Shown one piece after another: positions 63,433 to 64,000 of a stretch of DNA of 64,000 bases; position 1 is the first letter of the stretch, and every line of letters starts with the position of its first letter. The translations under genes and the position numbers were made by a program. Below the pieces are notes generated by a model. The model was not told where the DNA came from. It saw only the letters and a program-made list of their open reading frames with translations, and did not search any database. Source of the stretch: Neocallimastix lanati (nom. inval.) (taxonomy: Eukaryota; Neocallimastigomycota; Neocallimastigomycetes; Neocallimastigales; Neocallimastigaceae); the NCBI GenBank assembly GCA_016946835.1, contig JACVTC010000043.1:579501-643500 (forward strand), given 5' to 3'.

Positions 63433-64000
63433 TTATTTTTATTTTTATTTAGTTTGTTTGTTTGTTTTATTTTTTTGTCGTTGATTTTATAAAATATTTA
63501 TATTCATAAAATTAAATTTAAAAATCAATCTTAGGTTATTTAATCTCTAGAATATTATTTGAAGAAGAAATGGCTCAAATCTCTAAAATTTATGAATCAA
63601 TTCCTGAACATGATAGTGAAAGTATTAATTGGTTACTTAATAGAACAATTCATAACTTTAAATCATTCTCTTACAGAAAAAGTACCCCAAGTTCAATTGT
63701 AGGGAAAATATTTTATAATGTATTCTTCAGTAGATGTAAATTCCCAGTTAGTATTTTGACAACAAAGGTAAATTATATTATTCAGAAAAAAATAAATAAA
63801 TAAATAAATAAATAAATATAATTTCAATATAATTATAAATATAAAATAAAATATATATATATATATATATTCGATGATAAATAAAAATATGTATAAATTA
63901 TTTAATATATATATATATAAATGGCGAAATATAATAATATTTTATTTTATTTTGCTTTATTCATCTGTATTTTATATTTATATTTAATTATTTTATTTTA
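60548..64000 (+). CDS. HSP90-like (GHKL) ATPase protein, DUF3684-type, 3' end outside the window
   Basis: Nine exons in the window: 60548-60616, 60935-60978, 61187-61242, 61470-61854, 62121-62573, 62844-62961, 63111-63155, 63280-63349 and 63535-63767, the last followed by donor GTAAAT. They encode 491 residues in one continuous frame. The N-terminus is a GHKL ATP-binding fold. The N-box is RELLQNSNDAS (E48, N52, D55), then YKNNGKIFREEDWNRLKKIA at 83-102, with N-x-G where HSP90 has D-x-G, and the glycine-rich lid KIGFFGVGFYSLFSITEEP (about 110-128). Later segments (SLGFTSSLKRVKVIV, SIRDKSNIFNNLIPYP, GKIFIGFPTQQTTGCCIHL) match the fungal DUF3684/HSP90-like family as I recall it. Those proteins are much longer and of unknown function, related in the ATPase region to sacsin. 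The assignment of the family is fairly firm, the cellular role open. Confidence 0.85.

Overview
The window is eukaryotic and extremely AT-rich. Intergenic DNA is almost pure A/T with homopolymers up to about 58 bases and many di-, tri-, tetra- and heptanucleotide arrays. Genes carry short GT..AG introns and stand out as islands of mixed composition. Fungal-type ORC2, LCB2 and DUF3684-like genes, decayed ankyrin-type repeats, a decayed bacterial-type RibD reductase and the base composition together fit an anaerobic gut fungus (Neocallimastigomycota). That placement is inference; no rRNA or other marker is present to prove it.

Layout. 1-1.6 kb: a LINE reverse-transcriptase remnant and a RibD-type reductase pseudogene. 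2.8-14.2 kb: three dispersed paralogues of a secreted or membrane protein family (eight-cysteine ectodomain, one membrane span, basic RxES-type juxtamembrane motif, and in two of them a C-terminal SH3 domain), with a solo LTR and a Copia fragment between them. 15.5-22.0 kb: a Ty3/gypsy element with two apparently identical 452-bp LTRs, gag and pol, and a canonical U UUA AAC -1 frameshift site. 25.2-26.9 kb: ORC2 (minus). 29.4-31.6 kb and 39.7-40.0 kb: two minus-strand LINE copies. 32.7-35.4 kb: a ten-exon CBS-domain protein of AMPK-gamma/SNF4 type. 38.1-38.6 kb: a minisatellite. 42.3-44.8 kb: a compact LTR element whose only gene looks like a catalytically dead retropepsin fused to a coiled coil. 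45.3-48.2 kb: serine palmitoyltransferase subunit LCB2 (eight exons). 50.3-51.5 kb: an ankyrin-type pseudogene. 54.2-55.1 kb: a tail-anchored protein with a Crinkler-like N-terminal domain. 57.3-57.8 kb: a second solo LTR. 59.3-59.9 kb: a SINE-like retroposon candidate. 60.5-64 kb: the 5' part of a HSP90-type-ATPase (DUF3684-like) gene that runs off the window.

Housekeeping genes (ORC2, LCB2, the CBS protein) are separated by retroelement debris, and there is no operon-like organisation. The two findings I rate highest are the Cys-rich/TM/SH3 receptor-like family and the non-autonomous LTR element with a pseudo-protease. Exon boundaries were deduced by hand from GT/AG sites, reading frame and protein continuity. 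Microsatellite-derived reading frames were not annotated as genes.
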